Positions 1-8,056 are shown, counted from the stretch's first letter. The stretch is 22,868 bases of DNA from Collinsella sp. TF08-11AT (GCF_003437035.1 NZ_QSRL01000001.1:467117-489984), one strand, 5' to 3'. The notes: generated from the letters alone by a model not told the origin. A program made the numbers and translations.

Positions 1-13
1 CTTTTTCATCGCT

Positions 14-3000
14 CTAGCGCTTCTTTGGGATTGACCTAAGGCGAGCGAACCATAGGGCTGCGGCACCCGAGGTCAGGAGCGCGGTGATGCAAGCGGCGAT
101 GGGAGCTGATCCTGTTGCCGGTAGGTCCTGCGGTAGGGTACAGCGTTGAATGACACGGTCCTCGTCATGTGACTCAAGTTTATCGCCGCCGCCGTTGCGG
201 CAAAGATCGACGCGTGCGCTGTTGGTGAGTGCAGTTTGGGGTGTGTAAGCCGACGTTGCCTGCATGTGCACGACTGCGCCCCGAGCATCTGTGCCAAGGA
301 TTGCTTTGGCATCGTCAAGGTCGTCGTGCTCATCTTTGAGATCATCACGGGTCCAAGAATCCGTATCGCTTCGAGTCGTAAAGTCGGCGGCTACCGCACC
401 GTATTCAATGCGAATGCCCGTCACGACGGTATTGGATGCAAGGTCGAGTTCTTTCGCCTCGAGTGTGGCGGATTCCGTGGTCGAGACATCCGCCTTCCAG
501 AGGTGCCAGCCGTCGTAATCGACGAGGCGGCAATCTTCACCCAGACTCTCTTTTACTTCGTCGGACTCAAGCCAAGGATTTTCGTGCCCATCGCCAAGAG
601 TCGCGTTTGCCGGCTCATCGACGTCTGTCGAGTCCAACGGCGTCGTGCGATACCACACGTTGCACAGACCGTTGAGGTCGCCGATGGCGACGGGGGTTTC
701 GATTGAGACGAATCTCGCCGTGCCGTCTTTGGCGCACTCAAGATCATCGGTAATCGTAAACTCATCAACCCAAGTAGCGGAATCGTTTCGAGCATCGATG
801 GTATAGGAGAAAAGCCCATCCGTATTGGTTTGCATCGCGGCGCGGTTTTTTCCATCGCCGTTAGCCAACAGACCCTTCCCGATAGGTTGGACAAGCTCCT
901 GACGCTTGTCGACCTGTCCTTTGATCTCGATGGGCGCATCCTTCATCGCGACGGATTGGACTTCTCCCGTATCCTTTATTTCAAACGTTATCTCCTCGGC
1001 AAGGTCATAGGTCCGCGGAGACATCATTTCGCGCAACGAGTAGGTGCCGGGTGCAAGATGTTCGACGCGGTGCGGCTTGTCGGATGAGGTCCAGGAGTCT
1101 ATTTCGGTTTTATCGGGACCATATAAGGTGAGCTGTGCGCCTTTCACTTCCTGCTCTCCGCTTGCATCGACCTTGGAGATGTCAACCTTGGTGTAATCGT
1201 TGGATACGTTAAGCCGTGCCTCCACAACGGGTGTTTTCTGGTCGGCATAAGTCAGGTCGACAATATGGGATGTCCGATCGAGTAAGAAGCCTGCCGGCGC
1301 TTGAGTCTCGACAACCTCGTAGCGTGCGGTGCCAGATCCCAGCGGGAGGTCGTCCGCGCGTGCTTCTCCAGTTTCATCCGTTGTGACGCTAGCGACAGTC
1401 TCACCGTCGAGCGCGGCAATGCTACCGTCGGAGCGCACGATATCACCCGAGGCACGGATCTCAAAGATGGCGCCCGCGAGGCTGCTGCCGTCTACGGCAT
1501 CGGTTTTAACGATCCTGATGTTTCCGGTCGCGGTGTGATCATAATACGAGGCGATTGCAATGGGCGTTAGGTTCATGTCGGTGGGTATGTTTACCTCGAT
1601 CTCTTCACCGACAAGATAGGGCTCTTTGGCCGAGGTTTCGCGTACATAATAGGTGCCCGGCACGAGCGATTCGGGCAGTGTGACGGTGCCGGTCGCGTCA
1701 GTCGTAAAGGTGTCCATTACATTATGTGCTGGATACCAGCATGTTTGTGAGACAGGTTTGTGATTGCTGTCGAGGAGTTGGAAGGTGAATCCGGCTAGCG
1801 GAACAGAAGCGCCTGTTTGGGCATCGCGTTTTACAATCTGGAGATGCGTCGACAGAGCGTGGTTGTCCACGATATATTGAAGCTCGGCGCCGTCGGAAAT
1901 CTGATTGGCCCCGACGGTCCATTCCCCTGCACGTTTAAAACCCTCGGGGACGGTTTCCGGAACCTCGCGAACGGTGTAGCCGGCGCGGTCGTATGGGATG
2001 GCTCCGTGGACACCGGCGGGTCGCTTGCCTGCGCCGAACCATGCTTCTGACTGATCTTTGGTGGAGGCAAAGCCATAGATGCTTGTGGTCAGTGTGCCAA
2101 CAACCTGCTGAGAGCTGTTGCTGACAACCTCAAAGACAACACCTCCTGCCGGCTGCTCCAGGCCGGATTGATCGCTATTGCCGTAGTCCTTGAATTTGGA
2201 AATCTCAAGGTCAAACGCAATGGGGATATCGGAAACGCGAGATTCGATCTCGACCACGCCTGAATCACCGAGCTGGTCGGCTCCAACGGTATAGGACCAG
2301 CTGTCGTTGGCTGGCAGGTAGCCCTCGGGGGCTTTTGACTCATAGATGGTAAAGGTTCCTAGGGGGACATCGGTGAGGGTAGCTCGACCGCTTTCATCGG
2401 TTGTGAGGGTTTGCGCCCATCCGGGGGTGGATTGCGACACGCACGTGAACTCTGCTCCCGCAAGTGAAGCTCCAGCCTGGGGTCCGGCATCCGTCGCGGC
2501 ATCGAGTTTTACGATACACAGGTTGATGGTGCCGGGCTGTTCTTCAATGGCGACCTGTCCACCGTCATTCCCCGTGGTAAAGGCGATGCGATCACGACGG
2601 GGGACATAGCCGGCCGGCGCCTTCGTTTCAACTAGGTAGTATGCCGTATTGGGCAGAAGTGCTGCCTGCGCTCGACCGTTGCTGTCCATCTGGATGGTGC
2701 CGACACGCGCGCCGCTGGCGCTCTCAAAAACATCGAATGTTGCCCCGTCAAACTGATAAGTATTGTTTCCGCTGGTAATGGCAGCGTTTGCAGACTGCTT
2801 TTGGAAGGAAACAGAGACCGCCGGCAGTACATAGAGCATGTCTTGACGTTTGCTGCCGCCCGATACGGCTCCTAGATAGCGCCGCGCGCGGTGCGGAGCG
2901 GCTTTGATGCTTCCTGATTTTGCGCTGTCGTGGAGCCATCGCGCAGCCGCCACGACTTCATTGTCGGCGGTAAAGTGTCCACTCTTGGTTTTGCCCTGAG

Positions 3001-3445
3001 CGGTCGTGTAGGAGTAGGTGCCGTCGACATGGGTAGTGCCGTTGAGCATCCATACGGCAAGCTGGGTGGCGGCGCGGGCGCGATCTGGTGAAAGATGGTA
3101 ACCGCCAAACGACGTGGCGGTAGGATATCCGTGACAAACGATTGCCGCGAACTCGTCGTCGAGCCACACCCAGCCTTGATCAAAGTTGAGCCATGGGCCG
3201 CCCGGCTTGGTGGGGCCGGGGCGCTCCTGGTTCATGCAGTAGGCAATCGAGGCGTCTTGAGCTTCATACTTGCCGATGAAGAAGGGCCCACAATCATCGC
3301 TAATAGTGCGGAAGCCGAGCTGGTCGTAGCCATCGACGGCAAATGCGGCTCCCGGTGCCAGGCAGCCGAAAAGCAGGAAGAGGAGCAGGAGCAGCGGACC
3401 TGTTGTGATTGCGCTGTGGACAGAGTGCGTGGGTGCGTTGGACAT
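14..3445 (-). CDS. Cell-wall-anchored thioester/SpaA-type adhesin
   Basis: A surface protein of 1143 residues, probably an adhesin or pilin-like fibre on the cell wall. Residues 1-36 form a signal peptide with a leucine-rich core. A TQXA-type thioester domain follows: Cys70 (in AYCMNQ) and Gln128 (in ATQLAVW) are the pair that forms the internal thioester in this family, used to bind host amines covalently. Six SpaA/Cna-B-like domains run from about 208 to 840. Each has a first-strand Lys (216, 313, 417, 539, 647, 758) and a late Glu (273, 369, 494, 603, 713, 806), the pattern that makes isopeptide crosslinks. Residues 842-1095 are a larger domain I do not recognise. The end is LPATG at 1108-1112, a hydrophobic stretch and a basic tail, a sortase signal. 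The start has AAGGAG five bases upstream (3451-3456). No sortase gene is in the window. Ligand unknown. Confidence 0.9.
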   Translation of the reverse strand: MSNAPTHSVHSAITTGPLLLLLFLLFGCLAPGAAFAVDGYDQLGFRTISDDCGPFFIGKYEAQDASIAYCMNQERPGPTKPGGPWLNFDQGWVWLDDEFAAIVCHGYPTATSFGGYHLSPDRARAATQLAVWMLNGTTHVDGTYSYTTAQGKTKSGHFTADNEVVAAARWLHDSAKSGSIKAAPHRARRYLGAVSGGSKRQDMLYVLPAVSVSFQKQSANAAITSGNNTYQFDGATFDVFESASGARVGTIQMDSNGRAQAALLPNTAYYLVETKAPAGYVPRRDRIAFTTGNDGGQVAIEEQPGTINLCIVKLDAATDAGPQAGASLAGAEFTCVSQSTPGWAQTLTTDESGRATLTDVPLGTFTIYESKAPEGYLPANDSWSYTVGADQLGDSGVVEIESRVSDIPIAFDLEISKFKDYGNSDQSGLEQPAGGVVFEVVSNSSQQVVGTLTTSIYGFASTKDQSEAWFGAGKRPAGVHGAIPYDRAGYTVREVPETVPEGFKRAGEWTVGANQISDGAELQYIVDNHALSTHLQIVKRDAQTGASVPLAGFTFQLLDSNHKPVSQTCWYPAHNVMDTFTTDATGTVTLPESLVPGTYYVRETSAKEPYLVGEEIEVNIPTDMNLTPIAIASYYDHTATGNIRIVKTDAVDGSSLAGAIFEIRASGDIVRSDGSIAALDGETVASVTTDETGEARADDLPLGSGTARYEVVETQAPAGFLLDRTSHIVDLTYADQKTPVVEARLNVSNDYTKVDISKVDASGEQEVKGAQLTLYGPDKTEIDSWTSSDKPHRVEHLAPGTYSLREMMSPRTYDLAEEITFEIKDTGEVQSVAMKDAPIEIKGQVDKRQELVQPIGKGLLANGDGKNRAAMQTNTDGLFSYTIDARNDSATWVDEFTITDDLECAKDGTARFVSIETPVAIGDLNGLCNVWYRTTPLDSTDVDEPANATLGDGHENPWLESDEVKESLGEDCRLVDYDGWHLWKADVSTTESATLEAKELDLASNTVVTGIRIEYGAVAADFTTRSDTDSWTRDDLKDEHDDLDDAKAILGTDARGAVVHMQATSAYTPQTALTNSARVDLCRNGGGDKLESHDEDRVIQRCTLPQDLPATGSAPIAACITALLTSGAAALWFARLRSIPKKR

Positions 3446-3699
3446 GGCTGCTCCTTATCCCTCGTGCGCCGCACGGGGAGGCTGCGACGCGTAGGATGAG
3501 GCTACCCCCGAGGTTCATGCGGGTAAGTACCGGAGCCTGACCAAAAGCTTGCCCAATTCCTGACAAATTGAGCTCAAATACAACAATCAAGCAAAAGCGC
3601 AGGTAGAAGATAGGGAGAACAGGAGGTCAAAGGTCCTCATCTCCACAATTGACGCGATTTTCAAACGAATCTCCACAGTTAAAACAAGCATCACCACCC
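3446..3699 (-). promoter_or_regulatory. Leader region of the adhesin gene
   Basis: This 254-base stretch between the adhesin start and the tRNA-Gly promoter holds no gene I can support. Directly upstream of the adhesin ribosome site is a stable hairpin at 3459-3478, with stem CGTGC/GCACG and flanking C/G pairs. A second small hairpin lies at 3491-3504 (GTAG/CTAC). A 12-base direct repeat, ATCTCCACA(A/G)TT, occurs at 3639-3650 and 3669-3680. I see no convincing -35/-10 pair on the minus strand. The leader may be structured, but I cannot match it to a known riboswitch. Confidence 0.3.
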
Positions 3700-3729
3700 T
3701 TGTATCGAACAAGAAAACCGCGTTATACT
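3700..3729 (+). promoter_or_regulatory. Promoter of tRNA-Gly
   Basis: TTGTAT at 3700-3705 and TATACT at 3724-3729 are separated by 18 bases. The expected transcription start is around 3736, a few bases before the mature tRNA at 3743. Confidence 0.65.
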
Positions 3730-3742
3730 AGCCAACACACAA

Positions 3743-3817
3743 GCGGGCATCGCCAAGTGGTAAGGCATCAGCTTCCCAAGCTGACACTCGCGGGTTCGAG
3801 TCCCGTTGCCCGCTCCA
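3743..3817 (+). tRNA. tRNA-Gly(CCC)
   Basis: A full cloverleaf can be drawn. The acceptor stem is GCGGGCA/TGCCCGC, the anticodon stem is TCAGC/GCTGA with loop TTCCCAA (anticodon CCC, reading GGG), and the T-loop is GGTTCGAGTCC-like. The CCA end is encoded at 3815-3817. The last 14 bases are repeated exactly at 10041-10054, so this tRNA looks like the integration target of the island to its right. Confidence 0.95.
3804..3817 (+). repeat. Left attachment-like direct repeat (tRNA-Gly 3' end)
   Basis: CGTTGCCCGCTCCA forms the 3' end of tRNA-Gly and is found again without mismatch at 10041-10054, 6.2 kb to the right. Repeats of a tRNA 3' end flanking accessory genes are the usual footprint of a site-specific integrase. 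Confidence 0.7.
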
Positions 3818-3828
3818 GTTAAGAGCAC

Positions 3829-3861
3829 AAGCACGGCACCATCACGGTGCCGTGCTTTTTT
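3829..3861 (+). terminator. Terminator after tRNA-Gly
   Basis: A perfect 12-base stem, AAGCACGGCACC (3829-3840) with GGTGCCGTGCTT (3846-3857), has a five-base loop and runs into six T (3856-3861). It ends the tRNA-Gly transcript. Confidence 0.9.
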
Positions 3862-3873
3862 CAATAAAGTGCT

Positions 3874-3900
3874 GGGATTCGAACCCGACAGGGTGCGAGC
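3874..3900. repeat. T-arm-like repeat downstream of tRNA-Gly
   Basis: The core GGATTCGAACCCGA followed by CAGGGTGCGAGC resembles a tRNA T-arm and also the sequence at 21417-21443 downstream of tRNA-Lys. Both copies lie just after a tRNA terminator. The rest of the gap to 4020 holds a hairpin at 3918-3933 (GTGTGA/TCACAC) and a spaced inverted repeat GCCGTTAA/TTAACGGC at 3937-3944 and 3995-4002. I see no gene here. Confidence 0.5.
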
Positions 3901-4020
3901 GTTAATCAAATGTCCAAGTGTGAATTCTCACACTATGCCGTTAACCAACTTACTACGATACGCGTTGCATTTTGTTTGTGTTGAGGCTATAGGCTTAACG
4001 GCGGTTAAAAGGTCACCTCA

Positions 4021-5421
4021 CTAGGTGTTGGAGACAACCTTCTCGATGGCGATATCGACCTGCTCCTGTGCCAGCTTGGTAGCCTCGTTCTCAAGTTGGT
4101 CAGCCTTGGCCGAGGTGCTCACGCTCCTGTCCATAAGGTCGGCGATGGCAGATTCGACGTCCGCGCCAAGACGGGGAACGCGAATTTTTTTGATATCGAT
4201 AGGGCTAAGTTGAGGCACCGAGGTTCCGTATGCGCAACGAACGACCGACGGCCTGCCAACGGTGGGACTGTTCAGAAAAGCAAGCAGGTAGCCAGTTCGA
4301 ATCTTTGTAACGTCGGGATAGATTCTCAGCAGATGGTTGCTGCCAAACATTCCCTCATGATTCTCCGTGAGCAAAAGAGCTCGTCCTAGGATGCCGTACT
4401 TTTGACCAGAACATGCCATGACGAGAGTTCCCGGCTTTAGGATGTAACGCTCCCAGTTTTTAATGAGCTTGGCGTAAACAAATTTTGTCGGTTGAGTGTT
4501 AACGTCAAAGACCTCGGACACACCCACAAAGGGAACGTTGGAATCGCCATAAAACCGCTTGAAGCGAGGAAGCTCTTCGACGTCCTCTACAAGTTCAGCA
4601 AGTGGCGCATACTCCATTACGTCAACCAATGAGTCTACGGCGCTTATAGAGCCGGCATAACTGTCAGCATCAAGGCGCGATCTGTTGTCAATAACTTTGG
4701 ATAAACTCACCACGCATGTTCCTGCAGGACTTTCTGCCTCACAAGCAATACCGACCTCCTTCTCCAACAGCTTAAACGCCCCGTCCCGCAGCTTCCAGGC
4801 CTCGCCGCGCAGGCGCACAGCCTCGGCAGCTTTGTCGCCGATGGCTTTGCGCGTGGCCGCATCGGGCATGATGACCGGAAACTCGTTGGCGTGGGCCACC
4901 TCGATGTGCTTGATCATGTGACCGTACTGAGACGCTCGTGCGATCTGCTTGAAGAAGTCCGTCTTCATATACGCGTAGAGCCAGCCGTACTCGTCTTGGT
5001 CCTTCGGCTCGATGCGCAACAGGTCGTCCGTGATGACCTTGTTCAGGTGATGCGGGTACACGGCGGTAACGTTGCCCACCACGCCCGAGCGCGAAAGCAG
5101 CAGCCAATCCTGATTGACGAATCTAGAATCAGCCTGGGGCACGAAAGGCGCGGCGAGCCACTTCCTCACTCGGGGAAAGTCCTCGAACACCTGGCCGGCG
5201 GTAAAGAAGGGTAGCCCTTTGCCTTCCGGCACGGTATACCCCGTCAGTCTGCTCGGCTGCCAAATGTCGGTAAGGTCACCGAGCCTCTTGTGGTTGTCGC
5301 ACTGGTTGGCAAGGCGTACGAAGCCGTACCCGTCGCGCAGGTAGGTTGACGCCTCGAGCCTCACGTCGCCGCCCAGCACGGTGGAAAGTCGGACGCTCTT
5401 CACCAAAGGCGCGATCGTCAT
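4021..5421 (-). CDS. Restriction-modification specificity subunit (HsdS-like)
   Basis: DNA-recognition subunit with the two-half layout of HsdS proteins. The first target-recognition half spans about residues 10-180, then a helical spacer (about 180-230, rich in K, E, A and R). A second recognition half spans about 245-415, followed by a C-terminal helix (about 420-460). I choose the ATG at 5421. It overlaps the upstream stop as ATGA and has GGAGG eight bases before it (5430-5434), giving 466 residues. An ATG at 5436 would add five residues but lacks a ribosome site. The subunit should guide the preceding nuclease-methylase to a split target site. The distal half of the gene (roughly 4040-4740) is visibly more AT-rich than the first half, which suggests that the second recognition domain was exchanged. 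The target sequence cannot be read from the protein. Confidence 0.85.
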   Translation of the reverse strand: MTIAPLVKSVRLSTVLGGDVRLEASTYLRDGYGFVRLANQCDNHKRLGDLTDIWQPSRLTGYTVPEGKGLPFFTAGQVFEDFPRVRKWLAAPFVPQADSRFVNQDWLLLSRSGVVGNVTAVYPHHLNKVITDDLLRIEPKDQDEYGWLYAYMKTDFFKQIARASQYGHMIKHIEVAHANEFPVIMPDAATRKAIGDKAAEAVRLRGEAWKLRDGAFKLLEKEVGIACEAESPAGTCVVSLSKVIDNRSRLDADSYAGSISAVDSLVDVMEYAPLAELVEDVEELPRFKRFYGDSNVPFVGVSEVFDVNTQPTKFVYAKLIKNWERYILKPGTLVMACSGQKYGILGRALLLTENHEGMFGSNHLLRIYPDVTKIRTGYLLAFLNSPTVGRPSVVRCAYGTSVPQLSPIDIKKIRVPRLGADVESAIADLMDRSVSTSAKADQLENEATKLAQEQVDIAIEKVVSNT

Positions 5422-7397
5422 TGGTCTCGCCTCCATTCAAAGAAGGCGCCGGCGATCGCCATCGTCTCGTCGTCCACCACGCGCTCCTTCGAGGTGTGGC
5501 TGCTCTCCTCTTCGGAGCCCACGTTGCCCGTCACCGCGGTGGTCTGCTCCTGCACAATGGGGTAGCCGTCATCGTCGCGTACATAGGTGGTCTGACCACG
5601 CTTGTCGTGCCCTACGTGGTCACAGATGGCCATAAATATCTTGTAATCCTGGAAGGTACCGTCCTTGCAGTATGCCTCTTCCTCACTGTCCCAGCGTCTC
5701 AGCACAAGGACGGATGTCTGCACGCCCACGTTGGGTTGGAACGCATCCGGGTGCATGTCTACCGAACCCAGGATCTGCGCATGGCGCAAAATCCACTGGC
5801 GCACGTAGCCCAGACCCGGGTTGCCCAGGATGCCGTTGGGAATGACGAGCGCCGCCACACCCACGCCGGGCTCAAGCAGGCGGATACACCGCTCGATGAA
5901 GAGGATCTCGGGCGGCTGAGATGAGAAGAGCTTGGGTTCCATGCTCCACTCGGCATCTTCCTCGGACCACGACCAGGTGTGTCCAAGGTCGAAGGATTCC
6001 AGAATCGCCGGGTCTTCGATAGGAATCTTGGAGCCAAAAGGTGGGTTGGTCATAATCGCCGTAACGCCGTGCCCCGGCTGCAGCGCCTTATTTGCCGCAA
6101 TGTCGGCGGCGTCCAGGCGCAGCGCCTTTTGCAGTTTGGGTTCAAAGCCCGAGAACGGCTCGAGCGAGTTGGCGTGGAACAGCTGTCCGGTGCCGTCGTT
6201 GTTCATAACCATATTCATCTTGGAGGCACGCACTAGGATGGGATCAAAGTCGATGCCCACGATATGCTTGGACAGGAACTCGCGCTTGCGCGCGATCAGA
6301 GCCTCTTGCTTGGCTGCTTTGCTGCGCCCGCTCACCTCGACGGAGTCTCTGATCTTCTCAAGCACGTAATTCATGGCCGTGACCAAAAAGCCGCAGGTGC
6401 CCATGGCGGGGTCGAGGATGACGTCGTTTTCGGACGGGTCGACCATCCGCACCATCATGTGGCACATGTTGCGCGGCGTGAAGAACTGGCCCTTGTCACC
6501 ACGCAGGTTGGAGCCCACGATTGTCTCGTACGCGTGGCCCTTAACGTCCACGTCGCTCTCGAGCAGGGAATACATTTGCAGCTGCGCCACGATGTAGGCG
6601 AGCACATCGTCGGTTAATGCGATGCGCTCGTCGGCCTTGAAGATGGTCTCGTACGACTGCTTGACGTTTCCAAAGAGTGCCTCGATGCGCTTGCGGCACT
6701 TCTTCTTACCCGCGGCGCCCTGGCGCTCGGTTGGCGTGATGTAGAACGTTGGCGTCTCGGAGTCGCGCTCATCCTGGATTTTGCAGAAGATGATCTTGAG
6801 CAGTTCAAGGAATGCCTCGGCCTTTTGGATGCCTTGGTTTCCGGCGATGTAGTTGTGACAGCGGCGGAACGAGTACAGCAGCGAGTCACTGGCGGCGGGG
6901 CGCAACTGGTCGAAGCGCGGCGCGTCGTCGGGTACCTCGCCACCAGCATGTGGCAGATCGGGCACGGCCTCGGGGCCGCGCTTGCCGGCATCGTCCACCA
7001 CGTAACGGAAGGTAAGCAACTCGTCGCCGTTGGTCCACATGCCATAGGTCGAGTTCATGCAGGCAGACGCATAGGAGTGCATTTGATCTACGCCGTCTTT
7101 TTTGCCTTTGGCCTTGGTCTTGGGGTCTTTGCACTCGACGATGATGTGGATGTTTTCCTGGGTGTGCGCTTTTCCCGGCTCCCAGATGGCGACGTCGACC
7201 GCTTTTCGGTTGCTGCCGAACTTGATCGACTCCTCGACCCCGATCTGCTCCTTCTTGTAACCGTACTCACGCACGAGGGACTTTAGGATTTCCTGGCGCA
7301 CTCGCTCCTCGGGGGTGTCCCTGCGCTGCGTCACGCCGTCGATGAAGTCCAGTATAGTCTCCGGCTGGATGACCGAAGTCTTGCTCACTTGCGACAT
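5418..7397 (-). CDS. Fused endonuclease/N6-adenine methyltransferase of an R-M system
   Basis: A 659-residue protein joining an N-terminal HsdR_N-like nuclease fold to an N6-adenine DNA methylase. The nuclease part shows a PD-(D/E)XK pattern: Glu30/31, Asp68 in KAVDVAIW and Glu88-Cys-Lys90 in IIVECKDP. The methylase part has the HsdM-type QFFTPR (304-309), the SAM-binding motif DPAMGTCGF (329-337) and the catalytic NPPF (451-454). Cys335 replaces the more common Gly in motif I. Its start overlaps the stop of the small upstream gene by one base (TAATG), and its stop overlaps the specificity gene. No separate HsdR translocase is in the window. Nuclease plus methylase in one chain with a partner S subunit is the layout of BcgI-like type IIB systems, so I read it as such. 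A type I methylase with an inactive or regulatory HsdR_N domain remains possible. Confidence 0.8.
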   Translation of the reverse strand: MSQVSKTSVIQPETILDFIDGVTQRRDTPEERVRQEILKSLVREYGYKKEQIGVEESIKFGSNRKAVDVAIWEPGKAHTQENIHIIVECKDPKTKAKGKKDGVDQMHSYASACMNSTYGMWTNGDELLTFRYVVDDAGKRGPEAVPDLPHAGGEVPDDAPRFDQLRPAASDSLLYSFRRCHNYIAGNQGIQKAEAFLELLKIIFCKIQDERDSETPTFYITPTERQGAAGKKKCRKRIEALFGNVKQSYETIFKADERIALTDDVLAYIVAQLQMYSLLESDVDVKGHAYETIVGSNLRGDKGQFFTPRNMCHMMVRMVDPSENDVILDPAMGTCGFLVTAMNYVLEKIRDSVEVSGRSKAAKQEALIARKREFLSKHIVGIDFDPILVRASKMNMVMNNDGTGQLFHANSLEPFSGFEPKLQKALRLDAADIAANKALQPGHGVTAIMTNPPFGSKIPIEDPAILESFDLGHTWSWSEEDAEWSMEPKLFSSQPPEILFIERCIRLLEPGVGVAALVIPNGILGNPGLGYVRQWILRHAQILGSVDMHPDAFQPNVGVQTSVLVLRRWDSEEEAYCKDGTFQDYKIFMAICDHVGHDKRGQTTYVRDDDGYPIVQEQTTAVTGNVGSEEESSHTSKERVVDDETMAIAGAFFEWRRDQ

Positions 7398-7624
7398 TAC
7401 GATTCCGTCCTTCCAACCTTGGTGTTGGTATCAACGCGTGCGGGGCCGCCCGATGCGACGCCCATCTCGCGGCTAATCAAATCTTTAAGAAATCCCTGCT
7501 TGTTTTCCTGTGCGGAGAGGAATGACCAAATCTCCTCTTCGGCGGGATAGAACCGCAGACAGAACTGCTGGGTCTTGTCGTGCTTGTACTTACGATCGGC
7601 TCGCTTCTGAGCTTCTGACGGCAT
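7397..7624 (-). CDS. Small probable DNA-binding regulator of the R-M operon
   Basis: Seventy-five residues starting MPSEAQKRADRKYK, then a short strand-like stretch (FCLRFYP) and helices (EEEIWSFL, QGFLKDLISREM). This resembles the basic, ribbon-helix-helix-like proteins often found beside accessory operons, but I cannot assign a named family. The start at 7624 is chosen because GGGAGG lies four bases upstream; an in-frame ATG at 7642 has no ribosome site. It is the first gene of the operon and is coupled to the nuclease-methylase by TAATG. Its position suggests a controller (C-protein-like timing role or autorepressor) acting on the palindrome at 7671-7690; that role is inference. Confidence 0.65.
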   Translation of the reverse strand: MPSEAQKRADRKYKHDKTQQFCLRFYPAEEEIWSFLSAQENKQGFLKDLISREMGVASGGPARVDTNTKVGRTES

Positions 7625-7663
7625 GGCACCTCCCAAGGACATAGCTTAGCCATAATAGGAATT

Positions 7664-7692
7664 AGTATAGGTCTACACCTATATGTAGACAA
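7664..7692 (-). promoter_or_regulatory. R-M operon promoter with internal palindromic operator
   Basis: On the minus strand, TTGTCT (7687-7692) and TATACT (7664-7669) are 17 bases apart. Filling the spacer is a perfect inverted repeat, GTCTACA (7684-7690) and TGTAGAC (7671-7677) with a six-base centre. A protein bound there would cover the promoter. Expected transcription start is near 7657, leaving a leader of about 33 bases before the ATG at 7624. Confidence 0.75.
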
Positions 7693-7756
7693 GCAAAATA
7701 TCACGAATCAGCAGGTAAAGGATGATTTTTAATTAAAGAAATAGAAGCCAACAAAT

Positions 7757-7791
7757 GTAAAAACGGCCTCTAAGACATTGGACGTTTTTAC
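7757..7791. repeat. Inverted repeat GTAAAAACG/CGTTTTTAC
   Basis: Perfect nine-base arms at 7757-7765 and 7783-7791 with a 17-base loop. A/T runs within the arms could let it act as a weak terminator in either direction, ending AlbA_2 gene transcription before the R-M promoter; this is a guess. Confidence 0.4.
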
Positions 7792-7834
7792 GGTTGAGGA
7801 AGGTGGAGCTTGAGAAATGATCCGCCATGAGCGC

Positions 7835-7874
7835 TCCCTGCCGCTCGTGCATGGAGTGGCAGGGAACTATTTTT
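7835..7874 (+). terminator. Terminator-like hairpin
   Basis: TCCCTGCC (7835-7842) pairs with GGCAGGGA (7858-7865) around a 15-base loop, and a five-T run follows at 7870-7874. It is oriented for plus-strand transcripts, yet no plus-strand gene lies upstream in the island, so it may be a relic or may stop antisense transcription. Confidence 0.4.
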
Positions 7875-8010
7875 GTTGTATGAGACTGCCGTCTCGCAAG
7901 GTTGCAATGCCCGATTGGATGTCGACTTCAGTTGGATCAACCATATGCGCTGTTGCCTGACGCTGCGCGATGCCAGACGACGGAGGATGCGTCCTATCAC
8001 GACTGGTAGT

Positions 8011-8056
8011 CAGGCACATTCTGGGCTAGTTGCGAACTTGGCTTGGAATGTGCCTG
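8011..8056. repeat. Long inverted repeat after the AlbA_2 gene
   Basis: CAGGCACATTC (8011-8021) and GAATGTGCCTG (8046-8056) are perfect 11-base arms around 24 bases that can pair further (AGTT/AACT). It lies about 30 bases past the stop of the AlbA_2 gene. There is no T run on the minus strand, so it is not a classic terminator. Confidence 0.6.

Noticed and set aside
3446..3600. Cyclic di-GMP or other riboswitch in the adhesin leader
   Set aside because: The region can form hairpins, but I could not match the conserved bases of any riboswitch class.
4021..7397. Classic three-gene type I restriction system
   Set aside because: No HsdR translocase is present and a nuclease domain is fused to the methylase instead.
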